Assembly: GCF_010435915.1 (NCBI RefSeq)
Contig: NZ_JAAFZH010000009.1
Coordinates: forward strand, 1 to 64,000
Reading direction: 5' to 3'
Origin: Spirosoma terrae
GTDB lineage: Bacteria > Bacteroidota > Bacteroidia > Cytophagales > Spirosomataceae
DNA: 64,000 nt
Part shown: positions 9,889 to 18,910 of the stretch, piece after piece
How the letters are laid out: each line of letters begins with the position of its first letter
How positions within the stretch are numbered: position 1 is the stretch's first letter
The notes under the pieces: generated by a model
Database searches by the model: none
What the model saw: the letters and a program-made list of their open reading frames with translations, nothing else
What the model was told of the DNA's origin: nothing
Position numbers and translations under genes: made by a program

Positions 9889-9943
9889 AATAACCTATTC
9901 TATTCGTGTTTTGAGTGTAATAGGAACGATATTTGTGCGACAT

Positions 9944-10004
9944 AAAGCACTGATTTATCGCAAAGCGTGCCAAAAACACAGCTTAAACGATAAATCAGTG
10001 CTTT
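9944..10004. terminator. Stem-loop terminator after CotH gene
   Basis: 17-bp perfect inverted repeat (9944-9960 and 9988-10004) with a 27-nt loop, followed by a short T run. Lies 55 bp after the CotH stop. Confidence 0.6.
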
Positions 10005-10130
10005 TGTCATATATAAACCAATTATTATGCCAAACCCCATACATAACTAGATCATAATCAGCTAGTTCAACCTTCGCAACAACACTGTTTGCGAGTTTCA
10101 TCCACTCCCCCTAAAACCACATCAATAACC

Positions 10131-13106
10131 ATGTCCAGTTGCATTAGGACATTTGCTATTTTATTTCTACTCTGGTGGCCAGTGTTGGGTTTTTCTCAAC
10201 TTACCGTTACCAGCCCCGTTCCCCGAATTGTTTATCAACGGAACCAACTGGATGTAGCCAATATAGTTGTTACAGGTCAGGCCCCATCAAACGCAACTAG
10301 TGTTGAGGCCCGTTTTGTACCCATGGCCGTAGGGCAGGGTGAAATCACGGCCTGGTTATCTTTATCGTTCTTACCGTCATCGACTACCTATCGAGGAACG
10401 ATCACCGTCAAGAAAGGATACTACCGGCTGGATGTCAGAGCCAAAACCGGATCGACCATCCTGGCCGAAACCAAAGTTAATCGGGTCGGTGTAGGCGAAG
10501 TATTTATAATCGCGGGCCAATCGAATGCCTATGGGGGTTTTGAGCGAGTGCCTAACTCCCAGGAGGATCGGGTTTCGTGCCTCGATTTTCGTCAGACCAT
10601 GATTGACGAATACCTGTTGCCCTTTCGATTTAGTAATGTTAGCTATGGCAGTAACATCGGTCCTAGTCAGCCCCCTCATCTTTGGGGGGTCTTAGGCGAC
10701 CGGCTCGTCCGACGGTTGAACGCACCGGTTATGTTCCTGGGAGCTGCCCTGGGGGGAACATCAAGTGCCGAATGGCAACAATCGGCAGCGGGAAACCTTG
10801 GGAACACACTTAATTCGTCGGTTTACAGACGCCTGGGCCTTACATTAATGCACTATGCCTCGCGCACGGGCGTGCGGGCCGTTCTGTGGCATCAGGGAGA
10901 AAGTGACCTTTCGACCAGTACAGAAACCTATTTCAATAATATTCAGTACGTTATAAATAAATCGCGCCAGCAAACAGGTTTTAATCAGTTAGCCTGGATG
11001 GTTTCGCGGGCTTCGTACATACTGGGAAATACGAGTCCTCCCGTAATTGCCGCTCAGAACCAGCTTATTGCTCAGGTTCCCAATGTATTTGCCGGACCAG
11101 CCACTGATAGTATTGTTGGCTCTGCGAACCGCCCCGACAATATCCATTTGTACGGGGAAGGTCTCTATCGCTTTATCAACACCTGGGAGCAATGTCTAAA
11201 TACTGCTTTCTTCGCCAATTCGGTTCCTTTTTCGCCAAACAACGAAGCGACTCTAATTACCAGTGGCTATACATTGCCTCTAACCCGACGACCTGGCGAA
11301 ACAATTCAGGTTGCCTCGCTACGTTCCGACGCCCACGAAAATGATAACCAGTACGTTGCTCAAATTCTCCGCGCCGATAATAACCAGTTGGTTTATGAAT
11401 CGCCGGCCACGAACAGCAATCCGATCATGGTTACGTTACCCGCCAATCTGCCCGATGGTCAGTATCGTATGCGAACGCGCTCAACCCATCCTATTACACT
11501 CGGAACCCTGGGCGAAGCATTTCAGGTACAACAGTCAGCCGCTTCTACCGGGCCACAATCAGCCACATTGCTGACCGTACAGGGCGGAACCGATGATCCT
11601 GTAATCCAACGGTTTGGCTACCGCTACGAAGCAGGCAGCCACGGTTTCTTTAGCATGGTTCGGGCCACGGCACCCGTTGAGATTCGTATACAACGTATCG
11701 ATGGAGGCAGTTTTAGTGATTCAGGGTGGAATCTGGCGGGGCCCAAAGAACAATTTCCCGATTATTTAGAATTTGCCGATTTTAACTATATCAGAAATTA
11801 TCCACCTGCTGCATTTGGTGTTGGCGGTGTTGCGCCGGGTCGTTATCGATTCTCGGTACGTCGGCAGGGCGATTCCGGAACTGGCTTGTGGTTCGACGTA
11901 ACGCCCATCGACGGACGTAACATCTTGTACTATGCCATGGAACCAATCGGTACAGTTGCTCCTATCCTGACAGCTGACGGCTTACCGACACCCTGTGTTA
12001 CGGGCACATTTCCAGTTTACATCAATATCAGCGAAGGCGCTGTCAATAACGGCAATACGTTTACGATTCAGTTGTCTGATCCCGCAGGCTCGTTTACTAG
12101 CCCAACAACCATCGGCAGCGGTAACAACAGCCCGGTAATGGCCACTATTCCAGCCAACTTACTGGCCAGCAATACGTATCGCATCCGAGCTATCGGCAGT
12201 AATCCGGCGGTGGTTGGTATGCCAAGCTCACCCTTAACGATTTGCAGTAGCCTGGCCGATTTGTCGATGGGCATGCAGGTTGACAATCGGGTGCCCACAC
12301 TCAATCAAATTGTTTCAGTAACCCTTACCATAACCAACGACGGCCCGCAGCCAGCTACTGGTGTTCGAGCACAAAGCCTATTACCCCCTAATGTCGAATT
12401 CGTTGATTCGCCCAATCCGGGAATTACGGCAAGCGGGAATGCTGTAACACTCAACGCAGGTTCAATATCGGTTGGTCAGACAATACCCTACACGTTCCGC
12501 ATGAAGGCTACCCAGGCGGGTACGTTTTTTACAGCCGCTCAAATCACCGAAAGCCAGCTCCAGGACCCAGACAGCCAACCCAACAGTGGCACCGGCGATG
12601 GTCAGGACGATGCCAGTATGGTTGATATGCGTACTCCCGATGCAGTAGGTCCGCTGGTGGTTTCTCCCAACCCTAACCAAACTCCGCTCCCACCGGTAGC
12701 ATCTAGCCAACCCCCTGCCGACCCCACCAAAGCCGATCTTAGTTTAGACGTAACAGCCAGTCAATTAACTGTAGCAGCAAATGTTTCCCTAACACTAACT
12801 GTTACGGTCAAAAACCGAGGGGGCTTAACCGCTACCAATGCTGTTGTACGGCTACTACTGCCTGGGAGCTGGCAGGTAACGAACTCAAGTGGACTGACTA
12901 TTAGTGGACAGCTCGTGTCAGCAACTATAAGTTCCATTGCGGTCGATGGTTCTGCCACTATCAATATACCGTTACAAGCGGGTACTGGGGGTACAGCACA
13001 GGTTCAAATCTTCAGTGTTAACCAACCCGACTCAGATTCTACACCGGGTAATGGCTATACCAACGGCGAGGACGATGAGGCTAGTATTAGCGTTAGAGCG
13101 CGCTGA
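10131..13106 (+). CDS. Secreted SGNH/sialate-O-acetylesterase-like protein with DUF11 repeats
   Basis: 991 residues from ATG 10131, which opens a good signal peptide (TFAILFLLWWPVLGFSQ); an in-frame TTG at 10089 only adds a hydrophilic stretch and is disfavoured. Carbohydrate esterase SASA/SGNH blocks are visible: AGQSNAYGG near 128, WHQGESD near 252 and DNIHLYGEG near 337, giving Ser, Asp and His. Several beta-sandwich-like segments follow, then two DUF11 domains from about 708 and 868. The linker PNQTPLPPVASSQP and the tail closely match the upstream CotH protein. Presumed extracellular deacetylase or binding protein on a glycan; substrate unknown. Confidence 0.85.
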   Translation: MSSCIRTFAILFLLWWPVLGFSQLTVTSPVPRIVYQRNQLDVANIVVTGQAPSNATSVEARFVPMAVGQGEITAWLSLSFLPSSTTYRGTITVKKGYYRLDVRAKTGSTILAETKVNRVGVGEVFIIAGQSNAYGGFERVPNSQEDRVSCLDFRQTMIDEYLLPFRFSNVSYGSNIGPSQPPHLWGVLGDRLVRRLNAPVMFLGAALGGTSSAEWQQSAAGNLGNTLNSSVYRRLGLTLMHYASRTGVRAVLWHQGESDLSTSTETYFNNIQYVINKSRQQTGFNQLAWMVSRASYILGNTSPPVIAAQNQLIAQVPNVFAGPATDSIVGSANRPDNIHLYGEGLYRFINTWEQCLNTAFFANSVPFSPNNEATLITSGYTLPLTRRPGETIQVASLRSDAHENDNQYVAQILRADNNQLVYESPATNSNPIMVTLPANLPDGQYRMRTRSTHPITLGTLGEAFQVQQSAASTGPQSATLLTVQGGTDDPVIQRFGYRYEAGSHGFFSMVRATAPVEIRIQRIDGGSFSDSGWNLAGPKEQFPDYLEFADFNYIRNYPPAAFGVGGVAPGRYRFSVRRQGDSGTGLWFDVTPIDGRNILYYAMEPIGTVAPILTADGLPTPCVTGTFPVYINISEGAVNNGNTFTIQLSDPAGSFTSPTTIGSGNNSPVMATIPANLLASNTYRIRAIGSNPAVVGMPSSPLTICSSLADLSMGMQVDNRVPTLNQIVSVTLTITNDGPQPATGVRAQSLLPPNVEFVDSPNPGITASGNAVTLNAGSISVGQTIPYTFRMKATQAGTFFTAAQITESQLQDPDSQPNSGTGDGQDDASMVDMRTPDAVGPLVVSPNPNQTPLPPVASSQPPADPTKADLSLDVTASQLTVAANVSLTLTVTVKNRGGLTATNAVVRLLLPGSWQVTNSSGLTISGQLVSATISSIAVDGSATINIPLQAGTGGTAQVQIFSVNQPDSDSTPGNGYTNGEDDEASISVRAR

Positions 13107-13154
13107 TTTTACAGGTAAGTTATATACTATTTCTGGCGCTTTCTGCGTATATTG

Positions 13155-13188
13155 ATAGGCCTTTTAACACTAAAAGGCCTATTTTTTT
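13155..13188 (+). terminator. Rho-independent terminator
   Basis: 12-bp perfect stem (13155-13166 with 13171-13182), a 4-nt loop, and a run of seven T residues. Ends the esterase-like gene. Confidence 0.85.
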
Positions 13189-13377
13189 ATAGCTCAGAAC
13201 ATAAAGCGGATAAACTCTTTACTACCAATTCGTTGTCGAATTTGAAGGCCGATTTATGCTTATGTCAAAGGCGCACTACGTTTTCGGAGTAAAAGCTTTT
13301 AACTAGGCGCAATTTTAATCTATTAAAATCTGTTGGAATAAAGCATACTCTTTGGGAGTTGCTTAGCACCTGACACC

Positions 13378-14514
13378 ATGGAAGCCACAACGTTAGTACC
13401 TACTGAAAAACAACGCTATCAGAAGCATTTAAACTTACCAGAAATCGGTACAGCCGGTCAATTAAAACTCAAGAATGCTCGTGTTTTGGTAGTTGGAGCG
13501 GGCGGATTGGGATGCCCCGTATTACAGTACCTGACAGCGGCTGGCGTTGGCACCATCGGCGTGATCGATCCTGACGTAATTGACCTTAGCAATCTTCAGC
13601 GTCAGATACTTTATAATACCGATGAGGTTGGTAAGCCCAAAGCCAAAGCCGCTGTTAACCATCTGAATCGGCTCAATCCCGATATTTCATTCGATACGTA
13701 TACGATGGCGCTGGACATTAACAATGCCAGAGGTATTATCGAAGCCTATGACATCGTCGTTGACTGCACCGATAACTTTAAGGTTCGCTATCTGGTCAAT
13801 GATGTATGTGTGTTCCTTAAAAAGCCCTTCGTTTACGGAGCAATCCATCGTTTTGAAGGACAGGTAGCTGTCCTGAACGCAGCGCTGGAAAATGGCCAGC
13901 GTGGGCCAACGTATCGTTGCCTATTTCCTGAATACCCCAACGATATAGAAATTCCAAACTGCAGCGTTACGGGCGTGCTGGGCGTGCTGCCTGGCGTTAT
14001 CGGAACGTATCAGGCCAACGAAGTAATCAAACTAATTACGGGTATTGGGCAATCATTAAATGAACACTTGCTGATGATTGACCTTCTGGCGATGACCCAG
14101 CAACGTATCAAAACCAAACGTCGCGCCGATGCCGAAGAACTGGCCCGGCAAGGGTTAGCCTCGGGGTACCGCTCATCGACCGTAGCAGTAGGTCCACAAA
14201 AAATATCGGTGCAGGAATTGTCTGACCGGTTGGCTCTAGGCGAAGAAATATTCTTACTCGACGTTCGCGAACGGCCAGAATATGATCTGTGCCATCTCGA
14301 AGGCTCAGTACTGATTCCGGTCAGTATGATCCCCAATAATCGGAAACGAATTCCGACCGACCGACCAGTAGTTATCTATTGCCATCACGGCATTCGATCG
14401 GCCAACGTAGTCAATTACCTCTACGCTCAGGAAGGAATGACCAATCTGTATAACCTCGATGGCGGTATCGATGCATGGGCCCGAGACATTGAACCCGAAA
14501 TGGCTACGTATTAA
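13378..14514 (+). CDS. MoeB/ThiF-family adenylyltransferase with rhodanese domain (MoeZ-like)
   Basis: 378 residues. The N-terminal E1-like domain (about 15-255) has GAGGLGC near 39 and the NLQRQ arginine motif near 66-70. The rhodanese domain (about 270-375) has the active-site loop CHHGIRS, with Cys near 335. Such fusions adenylate the C-terminal glycine of a ubiquitin-like sulfur carrier (MoaD/ThiS type) and can pass persulfide sulfur, serving molybdopterin, thiamine or tRNA thiolation. The catalytic Cys is present in PNCSVTGVLG near 195. The zinc-binding CxxC pairs typical of MoeB are missing: the first is TYRC and the second absent. Partner carrier gene not in window. Confidence 0.88.
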   Translation: MEATTLVPTEKQRYQKHLNLPEIGTAGQLKLKNARVLVVGAGGLGCPVLQYLTAAGVGTIGVIDPDVIDLSNLQRQILYNTDEVGKPKAKAAVNHLNRLNPDISFDTYTMALDINNARGIIEAYDIVVDCTDNFKVRYLVNDVCVFLKKPFVYGAIHRFEGQVAVLNAALENGQRGPTYRCLFPEYPNDIEIPNCSVTGVLGVLPGVIGTYQANEVIKLITGIGQSLNEHLLMIDLLAMTQQRIKTKRRADAEELARQGLASGYRSSTVAVGPQKISVQELSDRLALGEEIFLLDVRERPEYDLCHLEGSVLIPVSMIPNNRKRIPTDRPVVIYCHHGIRSANVVNYLYAQEGMTNLYNLDGGIDAWARDIEPEMATY

Positions 14515-14538
14515 TTAACGCCCTAGCCTTCGCTGACA

Positions 14539-14567
14539 TAATGCCATGACCAACCGTTGTGGCATTA
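14539..14567. terminator. Weak hairpin between moeZ-like gene and panD
   Basis: 8-bp stem (14539-14546 with 14560-14567). Possible attenuator or terminator; no T run. Confidence 0.3.
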
Positions 14568-14682
14568 CGTTTATCCCCCAACAGGCAGCCCACAAATAGG
14601 AACCAACACATACTGGCGGCTGTTTCCCGATTGCTATTGGCACGTATTACTTACTCTGGCTAATGGCATTATTTTAATAATC

Positions 14683-15036
14683 ATGTTTGTCAACGTATTA
14701 AAATCCAAGCTCCATCGTGTCAAAGTCACACAGGCGGAGCTGAATTACGTCGGCAGTATTACCATCGACGAAGATCTGATGGATGCTGCCGGATTGTTCG
14801 AAAACGAGCAAGTACATATTGTCAACAATAACAACGGCGAGCGGCTCATTACGTACGTCATCAAAGGCGAACGAGGTTCAGGCATCATCTGCCTGAATGG
14901 AGCCGCAGCACGAAAAGCGCAGGTCGGCGACATTATCATCATCATCGCCTATGCCATGATGACGCCCGAAGAAGCAAAAACCTATAAACCTACCGTTGTT
15001 TTCCCCGACGGCAGTAATCAGCTTGTGAAGGTTTAA
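14683..15036 (+). CDS. panD: Aspartate 1-decarboxylase
   Basis: 117 residues from ATG 14683. An in-frame GTG further upstream (14557) would add an implausible leader and is rejected because the family begins at the MxxxxLKSKLHR segment. Makes beta-alanine from aspartate for pantothenate and CoA synthesis in the cytoplasm. The self-processing site Gly24-Ser25 (YVGSITID) produces the pyruvoyl cofactor; conserved Lys9, Tyr58-equivalent and NGAAAR are present. Normal length for PanD (about 115-127). Downstream of the MoeZ-like gene but with a 168-bp gap, so an operon is possible rather than certain. Confidence 0.96.
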   Translation: MFVNVLKSKLHRVKVTQAELNYVGSITIDEDLMDAAGLFENEQVHIVNNNNGERLITYVIKGERGSGIICLNGAAARKAQVGDIIIIIAYAMMTPEEAKTYKPTVVFPDGSNQLVKV

Positions 15037-15063
15037 CAGGTTGCCCGACCGCTGGATAGAAGG

Positions 15064-15120
15064 AAGGATGAAAAGGAGATAGAAATCAATACGGACTGAT
15101 TCTCCTTTTCATCCTTCTTG
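15064..15120 (+). terminator. Terminator hairpin after panD
   Basis: 16-bp stem AAGGATGAAAAGGAGA (15064-15079) pairing with 15101-15116, followed by a T-rich tract. Sits between panD and the flippase-like gene. Confidence 0.7.
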
Positions 15121-15131
15121 TTTTTACTCCT

Positions 15132-15139
15132 TACTTTTG
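15132..15139 (+). promoter_or_regulatory. TAnnTTTG -7 box abutting the flippase-like start codon
   Basis: TACTTTTG ends only 4 nt before ATG 15144. If used, the transcript would be leaderless or nearly so. No convincing -33 box at the right distance. Confidence 0.4.
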
Positions 15140-15143
15140 CAAT

Positions 15144-16196
15144 ATGAATGTAAAGAACGTTTTCCAATACGTTATTTCTCTGGCACTGGCTGGTGGCTTA
15201 TTATGGTTTACTTTTCAGCAAAGCCATCTGGACCCCGATGATTTATGGAAAAAAATCAGCACGGCCGATTATCGATGGATACTACTATCGTCCGTCCTGA
15301 CCCTGGTGGCCCACTGGAGCCGCGCCGAACGATGGCGTACGCTGCTGGAACCAGTCGTTCCCCAACGCCCGTCCTCACTCGATACAACAGTTAGCGTTTT
15401 GACCGGTTATCTGGCGAATATGGCTTTACCCCGAGCCGGCGAAGTGGCTCGTTGCGGTACTCTCTACCGACTGACCGGCGTACCCGTTAATGTTAGCTTT
15501 GGCACCGTAGTAGCAGAGCGACTATTCGACTTGCTGATGCTGCTACTGTTGCTGGCAGCTACGTTTGTACTGGAATTTAATCGCCTGAGCCAGTTTTTCA
15601 TGGATTTTCTGGGTGGTAAGCTACCTAAAGGATCGAGTAGCTCTGGGCTAATCATCATGGCCGTTGTCGCCTTGTTAGGGGTTGCACTACTCGCCTGGTT
15701 TTTGTTTAATCGGTATCGCGAAGCCCTCGGCAAACACCCACTTTATCAAAAAGTATCTAGCTTTTTAGCGGGTTTATTGCAAGGGCTGTTGAGCGTTCGT
15801 AAACTACGTCGGCCGGGCGCTTTCATATTCCATACGGTGCTGATCTGGACGATGTATTACTTCATGTCCTATACGCTCTTTTTTGCCATGCCTGCTACGT
15901 CGGATCTAGGTCCGTTGGCCGGATTAACCATTCTGGTCGTTGGTTCACTAGGCATGGCAGCCCCCACGCCGGGCGGTATTGGCTCATTCCATTTACTGGT
16001 TGGTCAGGTTGCTTTGTTATACGGCCTAACCAGTCAGGATGGTCAGGTTCTCGCTACGTTCATTCATGGTGTGTCCACTATGATGGTTATTATTCTGGGC
16101 GTATTAAGCCTACTGGTTGTCTTGCTACGTCGCAATAAAACGACTGAACTGGCCGACGTACTTGACGACCCTAACGCGATTAAACTGGAGCGATAA
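15144..16196 (+). CDS. Flippase-like integral membrane protein (UPF0104/LPG synthase TM family)
   Basis: 350 residues, about eight membrane segments throughout. Belongs to the lysylphosphatidylglycerol-synthase transmembrane/UPF0104 (YbhN, AglD-like) family: the motif around 92-115 (GYLANMALPRAGEVARC) and the C-terminal GSLGMAAPTPGGIGSFH near 262 are typical. Lacks the aminoacyl transferase domain of MprF, so likely a lipid-linked-precursor or phospholipid flippase-type protein; the precise substrate is unknown. rfaE2 follows 20 bp downstream, suggesting co-transcription and a link to envelope glycolipid synthesis. Confidence 0.88.
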   Translation: MNVKNVFQYVISLALAGGLLWFTFQQSHLDPDDLWKKISTADYRWILLSSVLTLVAHWSRAERWRTLLEPVVPQRPSSLDTTVSVLTGYLANMALPRAGEVARCGTLYRLTGVPVNVSFGTVVAERLFDLLMLLLLLAATFVLEFNRLSQFFMDFLGGKLPKGSSSSGLIIMAVVALLGVALLAWFLFNRYREALGKHPLYQKVSSFLAGLLQGLLSVRKLRRPGAFIFHTVLIWTMYYFMSYTLFFAMPATSDLGPLAGLTILVVGSLGMAAPTPGGIGSFHLLVGQVALLYGLTSQDGQVLATFIHGVSTMMVIILGVLSLLVVLLRRNKTTELADVLDDPNAIKLER

Positions 16197-16216
16197 ATTA
16201 CGCTCACTATTCTTAC

Positions 16217-16696
16217 ATGACTGAGTCCAAAATTCTCACCCGCGATCAGGCCATTCAACAGGCCGAGCGCTGGCATGCGGAAGGCAAGCAGCTTGTTTTT
16301 ACCAACGGTTGCTTCGATATTGTCCACCTTGGGCATATCGATTATCTGGAAAAGGCCCGGAATTTAGGGGATCGCCTGATTCTTGGCCTTAATACCGATG
16401 CGTCGGTTAGTTGCATAAAAGGGCCGCTACGTCCGGTTGTCAATGAGTACGCACGAGCGCGTTTAATGGCTGCGCTTGAATTTGTCGATGCCGTTACACT
16501 GTTTGATGAGCCAACCCCGCTGGAGCTTATTGAAGCAGTCCAACCTGATATACTTGTTAAGGGAGACGATTATTCGGTCGCCAATATTGTAGGAGCCGAT
16601 TTTGTGTTAGGACACGGAGGACGCGTAGAAACAATTTCGCTCGTACCGGGTTATTCTACTACAAAGCTTATTGAACGTATCAAGCAGAGCTTTTGA
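16217..16696 (+). CDS. rfaE2: D-glycero-beta-D-manno-heptose 1-phosphate adenylyltransferase
   Basis: 159 residues, a stand-alone version of the C-terminal nucleotidyltransferase half of HldE. Transfers AMP to heptose-1-phosphate in the ADP-heptose pathway for LPS inner core. Cytidylyltransferase-fold landmarks: FTNGCFDIVHLGH near 29-41 (HxGH ATP site), NTDASV near 61-66, and GYSTTKLIERI at the C-terminus. Start ATG 16217 lies 20 bp after the flippase-like gene, consistent with a small envelope operon ending at the terminator at 16790. The separate kinase (HldA-like) gene is not in the window. Confidence 0.93.
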   Translation: MTESKILTRDQAIQQAERWHAEGKQLVFTNGCFDIVHLGHIDYLEKARNLGDRLILGLNTDASVSCIKGPLRPVVNEYARARLMAALEFVDAVTLFDEPTPLELIEAVQPDILVKGDDYSVANIVGADFVLGHGGRVETISLVPGYSTTKLIERIKQSF

Positions 16697-16789
16697 GATT
16701 ACCACCATAAGTATTTTCCGTTAGTCCTGATTAAAATATACTTATAGACGACGGAAGCTATTTCACTATAAACTACTGACTAACAATAG

Positions 16790-16819
16790 ACTGACTGACC
16801 CAATCAGTCAGTTTTTTTA
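16790..16819 (+). terminator. Rho-independent terminator after rfaE2
   Basis: 9-bp perfect stem ACTGACTGA/TCAGTCAGT (16790-16798 with 16804-16812), a 5-nt loop, then a run of T residues. Confidence 0.85.
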
Positions 16820-16953
16820 TACCACTTAATTTTTAATCTACCAAACGAGTAGAAGTTAACAAATATATTCCTTAGCTTTATTCCATAAGTTACTACTCAC
16901 CGACCTATAACTGAATCGTTTTAGCTTGTAACACCTTGTAAACCAGAAGTATA

Positions 16954-17370
16954 ATGCTTTTCTTAGTACGCCATAACTATCTGTGGGCACTAAGCTTTTT
17001 TCTTCTTTGCTTATGGCCCGTTTCAGGAAAATCGTCAACAGATTACACGGGTGATCTGATTTTAGGCTATTGGCTTTTCCCAGCGAAAGGATCGAGTGTA
17101 GAACTGTATAAATCGGGTGACCGCTATTTCGGCCGGATCGCTGATGTGGCCCCGATGGGAAAGCAGCAATTTGGTATTACTAAAAATCAGCTACTTATGT
17201 GCGACCTGGAATTCGACGGAGAAGGCTGGTCGGGTGGCAAGCTCATTCATCCAAAAACGGGGAATCGTTTCGATGTGGCTCTCAAAATGGTTGATTCAAA
17301 AACAATTCACGTCACCGTTTACAAAGGGTTTCGGTGGATAGGCAAAGATTTTGTCTTAACCAGAAAATAA
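16954..17370 (+). CDS. DUF2147 exported protein
   Basis: 138 residues. A signal peptide (LWALSFFLLCLWPVSGKS) is followed by a DUF2147 domain: LGYWLFPAKGSSVELYK near 40, the central LMCDLEFDGEGWSGGKLIHPKTG near 85-107, and a C-terminal strand ending WIGKDFVLTRK. Known family members are small periplasmic or outer-membrane-associated beta proteins of undefined function. Monocistronic between two strong terminators. The first Met at 16954 is used; the upstream 140 bp show no clear promoter. Confidence 0.85.
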   Translation: MLFLVRHNYLWALSFFLLCLWPVSGKSSTDYTGDLILGYWLFPAKGSSVELYKSGDRYFGRIADVAPMGKQQFGITKNQLLMCDLEFDGEGWSGGKLIHPKTGNRFDVALKMVDSKTIHVTVYKGFRWIGKDFVLTRK

Positions 17371-17400
17371 ATCTAATACGTAGCATTTTTTTATTGCGAG

Positions 17401-17446
17401 AACGCCAATGGCCTCCTGAAATCGTCGGGAGGCCATTGGCGTTTTT
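17401..17446 (+). terminator. Rho-independent terminator after DUF2147 gene
   Basis: 16-bp perfect stem (17401-17416 with 17428-17443), an 11-nt loop, and a T run to 17446. Confidence 0.88.
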
Positions 17447-17576
17447 AGGAGCTAAGCGGCCTGTAGTCTTGATAAATGGTTCAGAATTTGGAGACATTTC
17501 TGAAAAACTATTGTTTACTATATGATGGGCTAGTAAGTTGCCCGTTACTAATACGTATAAACCTGACCAAAAAACG

Positions 17577-18263
17577 ATGATTTCACCTTGGTTATTAATG
17601 CTCCTTATTTTCGGCCTCAGCGCGTTTGTAAGCTGGCGACTGCGAAGTAAGTTCAATGAATACTCACAGATTGGTTTAAGTAATGGCCTTAGTGGCGCTG
17701 AAATCGCTCAACGGATGCTACAGCAAAATGGCATCTATGATGTGCGCGTTGTGTCTACCGAAGGTGCGTTAACGGACCACTATAATCCACAGGATAAAAC
17801 GGTTAACCTGAGTAACGATGTATATTATGGACGTAGCGTTGCGGCTGCCGCCGTTGCCGCTCACGAATGTGGGCACGCGGTACAGCACAAAATGGCGTAT
17901 GGCCCTTTGCAGATGCGATCAGCTCTAGTGCCAATCCTGTCCGTATCGTCCCGGTACTTGCAGTGGGTTATCCTGCTGGGTATTTTCATGCTTCAGACTA
18001 CACCTATTCCGCTGGCTATAGGGGTGGCTCTGTTTGCACTGACAACCTTGTTTAGCTTTATTACGCTCCCTGTTGAGTTCGACGCCAGCCGTCGGGCATT
18101 GGCCTGGATTCAAAATCAGGGCGTTGTTAATCAGCGGGAATATGGATTTGCAAAAGATGCTCTTTGGTGGGCTGCCATGACCTACGTAGTAGCCGCTTTA
18201 GGCTCGCTGGCTACGTTACTCTATTACGCCAGCATTCTGGCAGGTGGTCGCCGTAGTGACTAA
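17577..18263 (+). CDS. Membrane zinc metallopeptidase, YugP-like
   Basis: 228 residues from ATG 17577; an in-frame TTG at 17538 would put a polar leader before the first membrane helix and is disfavoured. Family of neutral zinc peptidases related to Bacillus YugP (Zn_peptidase_2). The first TM helix is at 5-20, followed by the catalytic HECGH around residue 97 in AVAAHECGHAVQHK, and then three further hydrophobic segments. The site probably faces the cytoplasm or the membrane interface. Physiological substrate unknown. Converges on the holin-like gene through a bidirectional terminator. Confidence 0.9.
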   Translation: MISPWLLMLLIFGLSAFVSWRLRSKFNEYSQIGLSNGLSGAEIAQRMLQQNGIYDVRVVSTEGALTDHYNPQDKTVNLSNDVYYGRSVAAAAVAAHECGHAVQHKMAYGPLQMRSALVPILSVSSRYLQWVILLGIFMLQTTPIPLAIGVALFALTTLFSFITLPVEFDASRRALAWIQNQGVVNQREYGFAKDALWWAAMTYVVAALGSLATLLYYASILAGGRRSD

Positions 18264-18278
18264 TCCTTCTTTATACAT

Positions 18279-18322
18279 AACTAAAAAGTCCCGGTCGAAA
18301 AACGACCGGGACTTTTAGTTAT
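18279..18322. terminator. Bidirectional terminator
   Basis: About 20-bp inverted repeat with arms AAAGTCCCGGTCG and CGACCGGGACTTT extended by ATAACTAA/TTAGTTAT, and a 5-nt A-rich loop. One unpaired A. Serves the converging protease and holin-like genes. Confidence 0.85.
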
Positions 18323-18335
18323 AGCCTGTTTATGG

Positions 18336-18737
18336 TTATCCGATTCTCAACTTGGCTAAGCCGAGTAAAGCTTCGTATGTCGATTCGACCATTACCTCAT
18401 TAGGTGCCGACCGATCAATTAACATACCAGCCACGGCCACGGCAAGGGCGATCACCAGAGCAGGCCAGAAGCCGACAATCGTAAAACTATCCATAAGCTT
18501 ATCGATTAACTTAAGCAGAATGGCCGTTACGACGATACGGATAATTCCCGTCAGGAGGAAGAACGTGACCAGGTTAAGCGGAAACCGAATAATCCAGCCC
18601 ACAAAGAAGTTAAGCAAGCCAAGCAATACGGCAATAAGCAGTGCAGTTCCGAAATTTTTCACATCGACTTGCGGCATGATGTAAGCCAGTCCAAAAATCA
18701 CAGCTGCGTCTACCAGTAAGTGTAGTATAAGATTCAT
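18336..18737 (-). CDS. Small membrane protein, phage-holin superfamily IV (PF04020-like)
   Basis: 133 residues with four predicted membrane helices (about 3-22, 27-50, 54-80, 88-108). The sequence LAYIMPQVDVKNFGTALLIAVLLGLLN is characteristic of the small four-helix family called mycobacterial phage holin superfamily IV or DUF360, which is widespread in bacterial chromosomes away from phages. No phage genes surround it, so a lysis role is not implied. Function unknown. Stop faces a bidirectional terminator. Confidence 0.85.
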   Translation of the reverse strand: MNLILHLLVDAAVIFGLAYIMPQVDVKNFGTALLIAVLLGLLNFFVGWIIRFPLNLVTFFLLTGIIRIVVTAILLKLIDKLMDSFTIVGFWPALVIALAVAVAGMLIDRSAPNEVMVESTYEALLGLAKLRIG

Positions 18738-18910
18738 ACAGAAACGTTTGAATGGTTTTTGAGAAAACTGATTATAAACCAGGTTGTTTGGCGAAGATAT
18801 AATTACTTTTGAACGAATAGTAGCTTAATGCTATAGCTCTGCGAAAGAACCACCTGGCAAAACGAAATAGATAGCACTATAAAGTCATCTGTTTCAACGC
18901 GATACATACG

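Noticed and set aside
10089..10130. Longer start (TTG) for the SGNH-like protein
   Set aside because: Adds a polar segment before a textbook signal peptide that begins at ATG 10131.
18336..18737. Holin-family hit taken as evidence of a prophage
   Set aside because: No other phage genes, integrase or attachment sites nearby; the family is common on chromosomes.
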